This document shows positions 40,459 to 49,544 of a DNA stretch of 64,000 bases, one piece after another. Origin of the DNA: Proteiniclasticum aestuarii (GTDB taxonomy: Bacteria > Bacillota > Clostridia > Clostridiales > Clostridiaceae); the NCBI RefSeq assembly GCF_017368455.1, contig NZ_JAFNJU010000003.1:124001-188000 (forward strand), given 5' to 3'. The notes under the pieces were generated by a model. The model saw only the letters and a list, made by a program, of their open reading frames with translations, did no database searches and had not been told where the DNA came from. How positions within the stretch are numbered: position 1 is the first letter of the stretch; every line of letters starts with the position of its first letter. A program made the position numbers and the translations under genes.

Positions 40459-40869
40459 CTACTCTTCATATTCCAGTGCTTTGATGACTTCTCTCATTTC
40501 CTCTGTTATGGGGAAGATGGGTGAATTATCATCCGAGGTGTCCTGATTCTCCACAATCAGGACGGCGGCATCTTCACTGAGTGTATGGGTATGCCATACA
40601 CCTTTTTTCACGTTGTATCCTTTGTGCATTTCCATGGGCACTTTGATGATCTCACCAGGCAGATCTCCTGTCCCGGCGGAATACAGATTGCAGCTGCCGC
40701 TGATCAGCACAAATACTTCGTCCGTTTCAAGATGCTTCTGCATGTTTTCAATCTTCTCAGGGATGAGATCATTGCAGAATCTCAGTACGGCTACTCTCCA
40801 GGATTCGAAATCGATGATGGGTTTATAGCAGGAATCGGGAAAAGCGACCTTTTCAATATGCTCATTCAT
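40459..40869 (-). CDS. cupin-like protein
   Basis: A 136-residue protein when started at ATG 40867-40869 (CGAGGAG 7 bp upstream), giving MNEHIEKVAFPDSCYKP. A TTG start at 40935, also preceded by CGAGGAG, would add 22 residues unlike the rest; the shorter form is preferred. ETDEVFVLISGSCNLYS and KGYNVKKGVWHTHTLSEDAAVLIVEN match the two halves of a cupin barrel. Cupins of this kind bind metal or sugar. Nothing nearby gives the substrate. Confidence 0.7.
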   Translation of the reverse strand: MNEHIEKVAFPDSCYKPIIDFESWRVAVLRFCNDLIPEKIENMQKHLETDEVFVLISGSCNLYSAGTGDLPGEIIKVPMEMHKGYNVKKGVWHTHTLSEDAAVLIVENQDTSDDNSPIFPITEEMREVIKALEYEE

Positions 40870-40938
40870 GTTGTAACTCCTCGTATAATATATTTGATTA
40901 TCTGGTGTCTGATTGTTATATGACGGATTAGTCAAGTG

Positions 40939-41373
40939 TCACTCCTCGATTTTCTGGATGGTGAGACTGTACTTCTTCAGGACCTCAGGGCTGATCTCCT
41001 TGTCCACCTCGATGATCTGATAGAGGATTTCAGAGCCTTCCATTTTGTATTCAAGTAGCTTTCCGCCTACAGATGTTCTGAAGTTCGTGTAGGTATAGAA
41101 ATGTCCGCCACCGGAGACTCTGTATTTCAGACTCTGAGATTCAGTTGAAATTCTTCTTTGCAAGGAAGTGCTGTTCGTTGCCGAAAGGAGCACCTTTTTC
41201 TCTTTGAGTTTCTCCAGATTTCCGGTCAGAAGAGCGTCAATGAGATAATGCGCCTGCTCTTTTGTAAGGTCTTCAAGGGGCCGGTTCAGCTTATAGCTTC
41301 CATATTGCTTCAGAAGATCTGAAATCTTAAGTCTCTGCAGTTTTGTGCTTTGCTCATTTTTCCAGCTGTTCAT
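40939..41373 (-). CDS. hypothetical protein, 144 residues
   Basis: Start ATG at 41371-41373 with CGAGGAG 9 bp upstream; an upstream in-frame start at 41406 has no ribosome site. The N-terminal part (KISDLLKQYGSYKLNRPLEDLTKEQAHYLIDALLTGNLEKLK) is helical, the C-terminal half beta-rich (FYTYTNFRTSVGGKLLEYKMEG). Its stop is adjacent to the cupin gene, and the leaders of both contain the same CGAGGAGT element, so they are probably co-transcribed. No family recognised. Confidence 0.6.
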   Translation of the reverse strand: MNSWKNEQSTKLQRLKISDLLKQYGSYKLNRPLEDLTKEQAHYLIDALLTGNLEKLKEKKVLLSATNSTSLQRRISTESQSLKYRVSGGGHFYTYTNFRTSVGGKLLEYKMEGSEILYQIIEVDKEISPEVLKKYSLTIQKIEE

Positions 41374-41628
41374 GAATACACTCCTCGTGTAACCTATCGT
41401 GTTCAATCCACATCTTATTGATTCTGCAGGTTCAAGGGCAGTTCGGGATGATCCGGTTAAGCTTCAATGAAGGCCCGTGCAGATTTTTCGTTTAACTTCT
41501 TATATCCATTATTATACAGAATTATCGGCAAGAATCACATCAGATTTATTTTTTCAGAGTCAATCTCATACCTGAAATTGAAGAAGGGAGAGTGGAGTGA
41601 AACTGAGTCAACAGCTAGTGATGAGCTG

Positions 41629-43059
41629 TTAAATCAGCACATAGGTGTCTGCTTCATAAAGATCGAAGGTCTCCTCCTTCAGGAAATGCTCCATTGCATC
41701 GATGGCTTTCAGGGGAAGCTTCTCATGATTTCTTCCGTACTTTTCCGGAATGCCCTGATTGGTGACGTAGCATGCCTTGTACACTTTGTCCGGATCGAGC
41801 TTCTCTTCTCCCACAAAGAACGCCTGAATTCTCTGCCCATTGGGGTTCTCCACTTTGAAATAGACCTTTATGCCCAGTGCTCTTTTCACATAGCCGCCCA
41901 TCTGATCCAGTGGAGACCTGGAATAGGTCTTTTCCAGGTTTTCCTCGATCATATCCTGAAGCTCTTTTCCGGTGAGTTCGCAGATGGATACCGGTGGATT
42001 CACCGGAATGATCTGATGAAGATCTCTTCTTGTCACAGGTCCCGCATCCACCGGAGCACCATAACGCCATCCGTTGGAGAAGGCCATTTCAGCACCGGTT
42101 TCCTTTAAGAGGGAGGACAGGAGCAGGTTGTCCATGGAGTACTCCAGGCTTGTACCTCTGTGCAGAATCACGCGGGTCTTTCCCACGGTTTCATCAAGGA
42201 AGTCCCGGTGTGGAGCCAGGACATTCTCGATGTGCTTCTTTGTTTCCTCATGTTCGGGAATGTCCTCGGAGACATCCAGCAGATTGTGTTTCACATCAGT
42301 GACTTTCCCCTGGTCCAGAGTCAGATCCAGTTTGCCCAGAAAGGATCCGTGGGAGCCGGACTGGATGAGCAGGGCATCCTTCACCTTCACCACTTCCTGG
42401 ATTCTGTTATGGGTGTGCCCGCTGATGAGAACATCCACTCCATCTATTCTTGTGAGAAGCTCCATGTCCTGGGGGAACCCCAGATGAGAAAGAACAACCA
42501 CAAGCTCCGCGCCCTTTTGCCTCACCTCTTCAATATACCCTGGAAGTTCTTCCAGTCCGTTGGTGAAATAGAGTCCTTCGCTGAAATGCTTCGGCATGGT
42601 CTTGTCGATGATGTTGCAGGCGATGCCGATGACAGCAACCTTGACACCGGAAATCTCCTTGATCATGTAGGGCTTCATATACAGCCCACCCGTTTCCTTA
42701 TGATAGACGTTGATGGCAAGAATGGGGTAGGAAAGTTCCTTTTCACGCTCTTTCAGCACATCCGGCCCATAGGCGATGTCCCAGTGGAAGGTCATGGCAT
42801 CAAGGGACAGGTCATTCAGCAGGGGAACCAGATCCGCACCTTCTGATTCCACCGCCTCATAGGTTCCGTGAAAAGTGTCTCCGTTGTCAAGAAACAGGAT
42901 TTCTCCTTTTTCCGCTCGGATGGAATCGGCAATGGTTCTGATTCGGGGAAGGCCACCGGCTTTCGCCAGTCGGATTCCCTTATCGTCATAGTAGAGCTCG
43001 TTATGAAGATCCAGATAACCGTGCAGGTCATTCATCTGGAGGATCGTCAGATTTTTCAT
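41629..43059 (-). CDS. 5'-nucleotidase/UDP-sugar hydrolase family protein
   Basis: A 476-residue cytoplasmic protein; ATG at 43057-43059 follows GAAGGAGTG. The N-terminal metallophosphoesterase domain has QMNDLHGYLD (metal ligands, ~8-17), FLDNGDTFHGT (~59-69), VVVLSHLGFPQD (~190-201) and LISGHTHNRI (~211-220). The C-terminal 5'-nucleotidase domain (~290-470) contains NLLLSSLLKETGAEMAFSNG and LTGKELQDMIEEN. The GNHEFDYG block is replaced by TFHWDIAYGPD, a known variant subgroup of this family. Cytoplasmic location suggests nucleotide or sugar-nucleotide turnover rather than extracellular scavenging. Confidence 0.85.
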   Translation of the reverse strand: MKNLTILQMNDLHGYLDLHNELYYDDKGIRLAKAGGLPRIRTIADSIRAEKGEILFLDNGDTFHGTYEAVESEGADLVPLLNDLSLDAMTFHWDIAYGPDVLKEREKELSYPILAINVYHKETGGLYMKPYMIKEISGVKVAVIGIACNIIDKTMPKHFSEGLYFTNGLEELPGYIEEVRQKGAELVVVLSHLGFPQDMELLTRIDGVDVLISGHTHNRIQEVVKVKDALLIQSGSHGSFLGKLDLTLDQGKVTDVKHNLLDVSEDIPEHEETKKHIENVLAPHRDFLDETVGKTRVILHRGTSLEYSMDNLLLSSLLKETGAEMAFSNGWRYGAPVDAGPVTRRDLHQIIPVNPPVSICELTGKELQDMIEENLEKTYSRSPLDQMGGYVKRALGIKVYFKVENPNGQRIQAFFVGEEKLDPDKVYKACYVTNQGIPEKYGRNHEKLPLKAIDAMEHFLKEETFDLYEADTYVLI

Positions 43060-43158
43060 GAATTCTTTCACTCCTTCAAAAATTAGGATTGTCTTTATTA
43101 TAGGAGATATTTGTTGACGTTCTGGAGATATTCTTTGAATAAGCTGTGGCAATAGAAA

Positions 43159-43183
43159 AGAACTCCGCCCTTCGGCCGAGTTC
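43159..43183 (-). terminator. terminator between lgt and the 5'-nucleotidase gene
   Basis: Reverse-strand stem AGAACTC / GAGTTCT with an inner GC-rich loop, followed by TTTCTATT. Confidence 0.5.
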
Positions 43184-43212
43184 TCAAATGATATTGCTTT
43201 TGATTGTCTCTC

Positions 43213-44001
43213 TTAATCGGACAGATTTGCTGCTCTTTTCCGGGTGATATAGATCATGACGACCCCGAAAATGATGGAGGCCACAGATATCAGCTGAGCC
43301 TGTCTCATACCCAGGAACATGAGGCTGTCTGTTCTCATGCCTTCGATGAAGAATCTACCGATGGAGTACAGGATGAGATAAGCATAAAATACGATACCGT
43401 GGTCATGCTTTCTCTTCTTTCCGAAGAGGATCATCAGTGCGATGAAGCACAGGATATTCCAGATGGATTCATAGAGAAAGGTCGGATGGTAGTAGGTACC
43501 TTTAATGAGCATACCTTCCTGGATGAAGGCAGGGAATCTGGATATGAACTCCTGGGATACGGGCCCGCCGTGGGCTTCCTGATTCATGAAGTTCCCCCAG
43601 CGTCCGATAGCCTGTCCAAGAATCATGGCAGGTGCAGCCGCATCGACCATGTCCAGAATCTCCGTAAGCGACTTCTTCTTCACTTTCTTGTAGATGAAGA
43701 CGCCAAGGGCTGCGCCCAGGATTCCACCGTGGATGGCAAGGCCACCGCTTCTGAAATCCAGCATCTCCATGAACGTGTCATACTGGTCCAGTTCAAAGAT
43801 CACGTAGTACACCCGGGCACCGATCAGTGCCAGAGGAAACGCGTAAAGGAAGGCATCGGTCACATCATCAAAGCTGACGACGCCTTTGCTTCGTTTGCTG
43901 TTATAGTAGAGAACGACAAATCCCGCCAGTACACCGATGGTGATGATGACACCGTACCACATGATGGGAATGCCGAATATTTCAAATGCTGTTGAGTCCA
44001 T
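43213..44001 (-). CDS. lgt: prolipoprotein diacylglyceryl transferase
   Basis: A 262-residue integral membrane enzyme with seven transmembrane helices. Signature segments: RSGGLAIHGGILGA (~86-99, catalytic His) and AIGRWGNFMNQEAHGGP (~129-145, the Lgt Arg and Asn motif), then YHPTFLYES and LFVGMRQAQLIS-like LGMRQAQLIS (~231-240). It moves diacylglycerol from phosphatidylglycerol to the lipobox cysteine, the first step for the lipoproteins seen at 769, 20187 and 44961. Start at 43999-44001 after GCGAGGTAA. Confidence 0.95.
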   Translation of the reverse strand: MDSTAFEIFGIPIMWYGVIITIGVLAGFVVLYYNSKRSKGVVSFDDVTDAFLYAFPLALIGARVYYVIFELDQYDTFMEMLDFRSGGLAIHGGILGAALGVFIYKKVKKKSLTEILDMVDAAAPAMILGQAIGRWGNFMNQEAHGGPVSQEFISRFPAFIQEGMLIKGTYYHPTFLYESIWNILCFIALMILFGKKRKHDHGIVFYAYLILYSIGRFFIEGMRTDSLMFLGMRQAQLISVASIIFGVVMIYITRKRAANLSD

Positions 44002-44960
44002 ATTGTTTACCTCGCTGATTTTTTTCTCCCATTATAACATATACTCTTTTATTGTACTCTTAACTTCAGAGGAAAATCACGAAGTTTCAGCATGAAATTG
44101 AAATGTGAATCAAGGAACCCCGTTTACCATCAACGGTTTAGGGAGTTTACCAGGTGTATTTTCGTGGTATAATTTTCAGCGCTTTTAGTACCAGCCATTC
44201 TGTTTCAGGCTGACCACGATTTTCGGGATGAGCAAGAATGCATCAACCCTGGAATCCGTTTATAATCAACGGTTACGGGATTTATCCATCAGAAAACACT
44301 GCAATGGCTTGGGTGCCGCGTCATCTGCTTTTCCCTGATATCGACGTTGACTCCTTGAGTTGCGGACTTTGACAGTTCAAAGGCTATCGGAACGATGGAA
44401 ACCCTCATATCAAAGGCTTTCAGGTGTTTCTTTCCGGTTTCAACCTGTTGTACACACATTGTTTCCCGTGAGGTTTGTGCCTCTATTGTCCTATATTCCC
44501 GGTTCCGTTTTTTACAGCAGCGCATGGTAGAGCATGAAATACAACTTGATTATCGTTTTCCCGCGCTCTGCCGTGAAGCGCAGAGTTTCAGCGGAAAATC
44601 AGAAGACCATGGAGCCGGAGTTCTTGTGCACCAATGGCTTGAGTAGTTATTCGATCGTTTTTCTCTGGTATTTTTTTCAGCGTCTGTAGTACCAATCATG
44701 CCGTTTCAGTTTGTGGGCAAAGGCCGCTGCTCCGGCCACAGACCACATCAGTGCATTTCCCGGGAAATCAAGCAGAAGGAAAGAGCTCATCCTAAAACGC
44801 CAGTGCTTCCTTCAGAGCATGATATTCTGCTGAAAGCCTGACTGCAATGCTTTGAAGGTGCAATTAAAGTTGTGAAATCATCGGTTTGTCATATATTATG
44901 GTTTAAATTTGATATAATAGAATAACAAGACAGAAATAAAGTACCTGGGAGGAATGAAAT
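44002..44960. other. 960-bp region with degenerate repeats and no convincing gene
   Basis: Two repeat families can be seen. Unit A, GGAATCCGTTTAxxxTCAACGGTTTxGGGA, at 44115-44152 and 44252-44288, with an internal CCGTT/AACGG inverted repeat. Unit B, GGTATAATTTTCAGCG... and GTAGTACCAATCATGCCG, at 44164-44212 and 44666-44714. CAATGGCTTGGGT also recurs at 44301 and 44631. Short ORFs on the reverse strand (44289-44525, 44677-44790) lack ribosome sites or family resemblance. Possibly remnants of a mobile element or structured RNAs. Confidence 0.5.
44913..44918 (+). promoter_or_regulatory. -10 box for the coiled-coil lipoprotein gene
   Basis: A perfect TATAAT 43 bp before the start codon; the -35 region is not recognisable at standard spacing. 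Confidence 0.45.
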
Positions 44961-45626
44961 ATGAGAAAAAACATGCTGAGAATTCTGGCGATCCTGATGG
45001 CGCTATCTTTACTGGTGGCCTGCGGAAATCAGACCGATGGAGACCTGGAAGCACTTAAAGGTGATATAACGAAGCTCGAAGAGAAGCTTGCAACGGTGGA
45101 AGCGGACAATGCAGAGCTCATGGAAGAGAACGAAGCGCTGAAAGCGGAAATAGAAGCACTGAAATCAGGAGAAACACCTGAAGAACCCGTTGATGAGAAT
45201 CCGATGGAAGAAGAAGAGGAAGAGCTGCCGATCTTTGGCGCAGAAGAAGATGGAACCATGATTCAGGCTTCCACCATCGTCGTGAAGACGGACGAGCCTC
45301 TGATCAACAAGATGAACATGATGGGTCAGGAGCTGGGAGAAGCGGTCTTTGGTGGACTGACTATGGAAGCGGTTGAAATCAGGGAAGAAGACGGCAAGGA
45401 CATTCTCTATGTGGACCTGAAGGAAGAGGAAAATGCGGATCCAAGCTGGGTCTATGACTACTTCCAGGGTTCCACGGGCGGGCTGGTTACAGAAACGGCG
45501 CTGACGGAAACATTCCTTCAGAGAGAATATGGTGGTATCTGGATCGATGGTGTGCATTTCACGCTGAACGGAGAAACCATAGAATATGACCATGTACCAA
45601 ACCTCAGAGAGACCATCCTGAGATAA
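44961..45626 (+). CDS. coiled-coil lipoprotein
   Basis: A 221-residue lipoprotein: signal peptide with lipobox LVAC (cysteine ~21). It is followed by a coiled coil (~30-70, LEEKLATVEADNAELMEENEALKAEIEALK), an acidic low-complexity spacer (PEEPVDENPMEEEEEEL), and a C-terminal globular domain (~95-221) with IVVKTDEPLINKMNMMG and YVDLKEEENADPSW. No family recognised; GerMN-like propeptide resemblance is not compelling. RBS GGGAGG. Envelope-linked, function unknown. Confidence 0.75.
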   Translation: MRKNMLRILAILMALSLLVACGNQTDGDLEALKGDITKLEEKLATVEADNAELMEENEALKAEIEALKSGETPEEPVDENPMEEEEEELPIFGAEEDGTMIQASTIVVKTDEPLINKMNMMGQELGEAVFGGLTMEAVEIREEDGKDILYVDLKEEENADPSWVYDYFQGSTGGLVTETALTETFLQREYGGIWIDGVHFTLNGETIEYDHVPNLRETILR

Positions 45627-45637
45627 TACGAGAACAC

Positions 45638-45687
45638 AAAAAGAATCACTGCGGGTAGATATGCTACCTGCAGTGATTCTTTTCTTT
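45638..45687. terminator. bidirectional terminator between convergent genes
   Basis: AAAAAGAATCACTGC (45638-45652) pairs with GCAGTGATTCTTTT (45670-45683), with further GGGTAG/CTACCT pairing inside the loop, and T tracts in both directions. Confidence 0.8.
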
Positions 45688-45691
45688 GGTG

Positions 45692-46354
45692 CTATTTCCT
45701 GGCGGAAGCCCGGAATCTGTTCCGGATGAAGAAAAAGGCTGCGGGAATCATTGAAATGATGAAGATGATGGCCATCAGATAGATGAATCGTCCATCGAGA
45801 AAATCCATGTTGCCCATGAAATACCCGATCATCACATAGAGGGAAGTCCAGATGGCATTTCCCATGAACATGAAGAGGGATATGTCCAGAAAATTGACGT
45901 CTGTGAAGCCTGCGGTGAAGGGGGTCAGTGTACGAGCGATGGGGATGAATCTTGAAATGAGAAAGGCTCTTCTTCCTTTGTTGGTGAAGAAGTTATGAAC
46001 CTTTTCAAAGTTATCCTTGTTGATGAATTTAAACAGAGACCGGTCCTCGTATTTGCTTCTATGATACTTCCTGCCTAGAATCTGACCGATCTTGAAATTC
46101 AGCATGTCGCCGAGAACCGTGGCGAGAAAAAATCCTAAAAGCAGTGCCAGGATATTCAGGTCACCTGTGGCACCGAAGGCACCGGCACCGACCAGCAGGG
46201 AATCTCCAGGCAGGATGGCCAGGACCACTGCACCGGTTTCCAGAAATATGATGAAAAACAGAATGGCGTAGGCGCCGATACCGAAAAAATCGATCAGCTC
46301 TACTATGTGCCCATCCAGATTCATGAAAAATTCGATGATCTCTCTAATGTCCAT
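45692..46354 (-). CDS. DedA/SNARE-associated VTT-domain membrane protein
   Basis: A 220-residue DedA-family protein with five hydrophobic segments. The VTT core shows FLETGAVVLAILPGDSLLVGAGAFG (~39-63) and FIPIARTLTPFTAGF (~134-148), including the conserved Arg of the FxxRFxPxxR motif. DedA proteins are proton-coupled lipid scramblases or transporters needed for envelope homeostasis. Convergent with the coiled-coil lipoprotein gene. Confidence 0.9.
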   Translation of the reverse strand: MDIREIIEFFMNLDGHIVELIDFFGIGAYAILFFIIFLETGAVVLAILPGDSLLVGAGAFGATGDLNILALLLGFFLATVLGDMLNFKIGQILGRKYHRSKYEDRSLFKFINKDNFEKVHNFFTNKGRRAFLISRFIPIARTLTPFTAGFTDVNFLDISLFMFMGNAIWTSLYVMIGYFMGNMDFLDGRFIYLMAIIFIISMIPAAFFFIRNRFRASARK

Positions 46355-46744
46355 AAAAAACTCCTAAAAACTGTTCTTGATACCATTGTACGAAAAAAAA
46401 GTGCTCTGTTGGTGGACTTTTCTTTAAAATATTCTGTCATTTTATTGAAGTCTTTTTTTTCTGTAGCTTCCTGGACCATGCTAAGCAGCATGAAAGGGAA
46501 TGTGAAATGAAGATAAACAGAAGTTCGAACTTTTTGAGGGGTTACAAAAGAGCGGTTTATTTGCTATTCTATAATCAGATGAATAAAAAGGTTTACATTG
46601 CATAAACGGTATATCAATCAATAACACTTGATATTAATACATAATTACTCATAAATATTATTGATGAGAAAGTGGAGTTCCTTGTGGCTCCACATTCTTG
46701 ACGCTTATGCTGACGTGAATCTGCATGAAGGAGGAATAATCTGA
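46355..46744. other. leader region of the ornithine operon
   Basis: A 390-bp AT-rich intergenic region containing the promoter and leader of the ornithine genes. A hairpin GTGGAG...CTCCAC (46672-46693) lies 52 bp upstream of the ord start and just after a TAAATATTATTGATGAGAAAG segment; it could be a transcriptional attenuator or mRNA stabiliser. No strong -35/-10 pair could be chosen. RBS AAGGAGG (46729-46735). Confidence 0.45.
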
Positions 46745-47776
46745 ATGAAAAAAATCAAAGTTGTCCAGTGGGGATTAGGAAATATGGGTCGAGGCATGGT
46801 GGAAATGCTGCTCACCAAAGAAGGAGTACAAGTGGCAGGTGCCATCGAAAAAAGAGTGACCGAGAAGGTGGATCTGGGCACTTTCCTGGGAAAAGAGGTT
46901 CTGGGCATTCCGGTTCACAGCGATGCGGAAAGGCTTCTTGATGAAGTGAAGCCAGATCTGTGCATTCTTGCCATCAATTCCTTCGCCAAGGGTGTGGTGG
47001 AGGAGATCCGTCTTCTCACGAAGAAGAAGGTCAATGTCATCACCATAGCGGAAGAAATGGCCTATCCCTATGTGACGGAGCCCGCTCTTTCAGAGGAGAT
47101 CCACAAAATGGCAGTGGAAAACGGCGTCACGGTCATGGGCACGGGCGTGAATCCGGGCTTTGTACTGGATACGCTGATCATTCAGCTTTCCTTAGGCGTA
47201 CGACGCGTGGATCATATCTTCGCACGAAGAGTCAACGATCTGTCCCCTTTCGGGCTCACCGTCATGGAAGAGCAGGGCGTGGGACTGTCCAGGGAGGCCT
47301 TTGAGCAGGGCGTTAAGGACGGAAGCATCTACGGACATGTTGGCTTCATGCAGTCCATTCCCATGATCGCCAAGTCTCTGGGACTCACCTATGATGAAAT
47401 CAGGCAGACAAGAGCACCCATCATGACGGCGGTCCGTCGTGAGACAAAAGACGTGGTGGTGAAAGCGGGCATGGTCTGCGGATGCAACCATACAGCAGTG
47501 GCGCTGAAAGACGGGAAACCCGTGATCACCCTGGAGCATCCTCAGCAGGTGAGACCGGACATGGAGGACATCGAAACGGGAGATTACATCGAGATCCACG
47601 GAGACCCGGATCTTTCCATGGTCATCAGACCGGAGGTGCCTGGCGGCATCGGAACCATAGCGGCGGCTGTGAATGTGATTCCCCATGTGATTAATGCAGA
47701 CCCTGGGCTCATCACCATGACGGACATTCCGGTGACCCACGCCATCATGGATGATTTCAGAAACCATCTGAAGTAG
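46745..47776 (+). CDS. ord: 2,4-diaminopentanoate dehydrogenase
   Basis: A 343-residue NAD(P)-dependent dehydrogenase with Rossmann motif WGLGNMGRGMVEM (~9-21) and GVNPGFVLDTL near 137. It belongs to the family of dihydrodipicolinate reductase-like 2,4-diaminopentanoate dehydrogenases. Ord converts (2R,4S)-2,4-diaminopentanoate to 2-amino-4-oxopentanoate with release of ammonia, the step after ornithine aminomutase. Assignment rests on its position at the head of an ortAB-oraSE-orr cluster as much as on the sequence. RBS AAGGAGG. Confidence 0.88.
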   Translation: MKKIKVVQWGLGNMGRGMVEMLLTKEGVQVAGAIEKRVTEKVDLGTFLGKEVLGIPVHSDAERLLDEVKPDLCILAINSFAKGVVEEIRLLTKKKVNVITIAEEMAYPYVTEPALSEEIHKMAVENGVTVMGTGVNPGFVLDTLIIQLSLGVRRVDHIFARRVNDLSPFGLTVMEEQGVGLSREAFEQGVKDGSIYGHVGFMQSIPMIAKSLGLTYDEIRQTRAPIMTAVRRETKDVVVKAGMVCGCNHTAVALKDGKPVITLEHPQQVRPDMEDIETGDYIEIHGDPDLSMVIRPEVPGGIGTIAAAVNVIPHVINADPGLITMTDIPVTHAIMDDFRNHLK

Positions 47777-47792
47777 AAAGAAGGATAGATAG

Positions 47793-48098
47793 ATGAAGAT
47801 TGGTAAAGAAACATGGGTGGAGATCCATGACATCGTATTGAAACCCGAAGAAAGAACCGGGAATCTGCCGGAGGAGACGAAGAAAGTGCCCCTGGAAATG
47901 AGGCTGAAGGGATTTCTTCTGGAAGAGGCGGAGCTTGGTGACAGAGTGAAGATCAGAACCGTCACAGGAAGAATCGTGGAAGGAACGCTTCTCAAGGAAA
48001 ATCCTGTCTATGAACACGGGTATGGGGAAACCTTCATTCCGGAGCTTCTGACCATCGGACAGAACCTGAGAGCCATGCTGGAGGTGGATCATGAGTAG
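47793..48098 (+). CDS. ortA: 2-amino-4-oxopentanoate thiolase, small subunit
   Basis: A 101-residue protein beginning MKIGKETWVEIHDIVLKPEERTG. OrtA is the small non-PLP subunit of the CoA-dependent thiolase that cleaves 2-amino-4-oxopentanoate to alanine and acetyl-CoA. Small size, beta-rich sequence (GDRVKIRTVTGRIVEGTLLKENPVY) and coupling to ortB fit. The reading frame overlaps ortB by 8 bp. AAAGAAGG ribosome site. Confidence 0.85.
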   Translation: MKIGKETWVEIHDIVLKPEERTGNLPEETKKVPLEMRLKGFLLEEAELGDRVKIRTVTGRIVEGTLLKENPVYEHGYGETFIPELLTIGQNLRAMLEVDHE

Positions 48099-49515
48099 AG
48101 ATAAGAGCTATGCCGCAGTGATGGCGAGAAAGAACGAGATCATGAAGAAGGCACTGGGTGTGGATTATGAGGAATATGAGCTCTCTGACATCGCCTTCGA
48201 TTATGACTCTTTGATGGAAGATGTGCATCTCACCATGGAGGACATCAGAAGAATTCAGAGAGAAGTGTCTGTGGGAGATACACCACTGGTGGAGCTTAAA
48301 AATCTCACAGCTCTGGCGAGAAAATTCTCGGAGTCCGGCAAAGGAGCGCGAATCTTCATCAAGGATGAAGCGGGCAATCCTTCTGGAAGCTTCAAGGACA
48401 GAAGAGCCTCCCTTTCCGTATACAAGGCAAAGGAGCTGGGCTATAAAGGCGTCGTCACCGCCACATCAGGCAACTACGGCGCAGCGGTGGCTTCCCAGGC
48501 TGCAAAGCTTGGCTTGAAGTGCATCGTGGTCCAGGAATGCTATGACAGTGAAGGCATCGGTCAGCCGGAGATTCTGGAGAAGAGAAGAAAGTGCGAGGCC
48601 CTGGGGGCGGAAGTGATTTCACTCACCGTGGGACCGGAGCTTTTCTACACCTTCTTGAGCATTCTCGAAGAGACGGGTTATTTCAATGCTTCCCTTTATT
48701 CCTCCTTCGGTATCCGTGGCGTGGAAAGCCTGGGCTATGAGATTGCAGAAGAGGTGAAGGAGAAATACGGCAAGTTCCCGGAAGCGGTGCTTGTGACCCA
48801 TGCGGGAGGCGGAAACCTCACTGGAACCGCCAGAGGACTGAGACAGGCAGGCGCGGAGGAGACGAAGGTCATCGGTGTCAGTGTGGACCTCAAGGGCCTT
48901 CATATGGCCTCGGATGTGGACTTCAACAAGAAGTCCTTCACCACCGGGCATACGGGATTCGGCATTCCCTTTGCCACCTTCCCGGACCGGAGCGATGTGC
49001 CGAGAAGTGCTGCAAGACCTCTGCGCTACATGGATGAATACTATCTGGTGAAGCAGGGAGAGGTCTTCTATATGACCGAAGCTCTGGCCCAGCTGGAGGG
49101 ACTGGAAAGAGGTCCTGCAGGAAACACTTCCCTCACGGCAGCCTTCGCCATGGCGAGAACCATGAAGGATACGGATATTCTTGTGGTGCAGGAGACGGAG
49201 TACACAGGTGCCGGAAAGCATCCTTTAGCGCAGCTTTCCTTTGCAAGGGAAAGAGGTGTGGAGGTATACTTCGGAAACGCTGATGAAGAAGTGCCTGGAA
49301 AGAACATCATTCTTCCCAAGAGTCCGGAAGACATCAGGCTCCGGCCTGTGGACCTGGAGAACCTGAAACGGTCTCTCCTGAAGAACATCGTGGCAGACAA
49401 GAAAATCGAAAGAGTCACGGAGCTGGACCTCTTCTATCTGATGGAAGAAGTGCGCGCATCCTATGACTTTGTGAAGCTGGAGCTTCAGCTTCTTGGTGTG
49501 AATGTGGTTTTATAA
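48091..49515 (+). CDS. ortB: 2-amino-4-oxopentanoate thiolase, PLP subunit
   Basis: A 474-residue fold-type II PLP enzyme related to threonine synthase. The PLP lysine is K102 in NPSGSFKDRRAS, the PLP phosphate loop is THAGGGNLTGT (~238-248), and TSGNYGAAVASQ (~127-138) is a substrate loop. OrtB carries the catalytic site of the OrtAB thiolase. Overlaps ortA by 8 bp; the ATG lies within GGAGGTGGATC context. Confidence 0.9.
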   Translation: MSRDKSYAAVMARKNEIMKKALGVDYEEYELSDIAFDYDSLMEDVHLTMEDIRRIQREVSVGDTPLVELKNLTALARKFSESGKGARIFIKDEAGNPSGSFKDRRASLSVYKAKELGYKGVVTATSGNYGAAVASQAAKLGLKCIVVQECYDSEGIGQPEILEKRRKCEALGAEVISLTVGPELFYTFLSILEETGYFNASLYSSFGIRGVESLGYEIAEEVKEKYGKFPEAVLVTHAGGGNLTGTARGLRQAGAEETKVIGVSVDLKGLHMASDVDFNKKSFTTGHTGFGIPFATFPDRSDVPRSAARPLRYMDEYYLVKQGEVFYMTEALAQLEGLERGPAGNTSLTAAFAMARTMKDTDILVVQETEYTGAGKHPLAQLSFARERGVEVYFGNADEEVPGKNIILPKSPEDIRLRPVDLENLKRSLLKNIVADKKIERVTELDLFYLMEEVRASYDFVKLELQLLGVNVVL

Positions 49516-49544
49516 GACAAATGAGAGAGTAGGGGTAAAATAAT

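Noticed and set aside
44289..44525. Reverse-strand 78-codon ORF in the repeat region, considered as a transposase remnant
   Set aside because: No DDE or HTH motif can be recognised and no ribosome site precedes it. Only the repeats are reported.
44677..44790. Reverse-strand 37-codon ORF ending KRHDWYYRR
   Set aside because: It falls in the degenerate repeat unit B, and its start has only a weak AGG upstream, so it is not listed as a gene.
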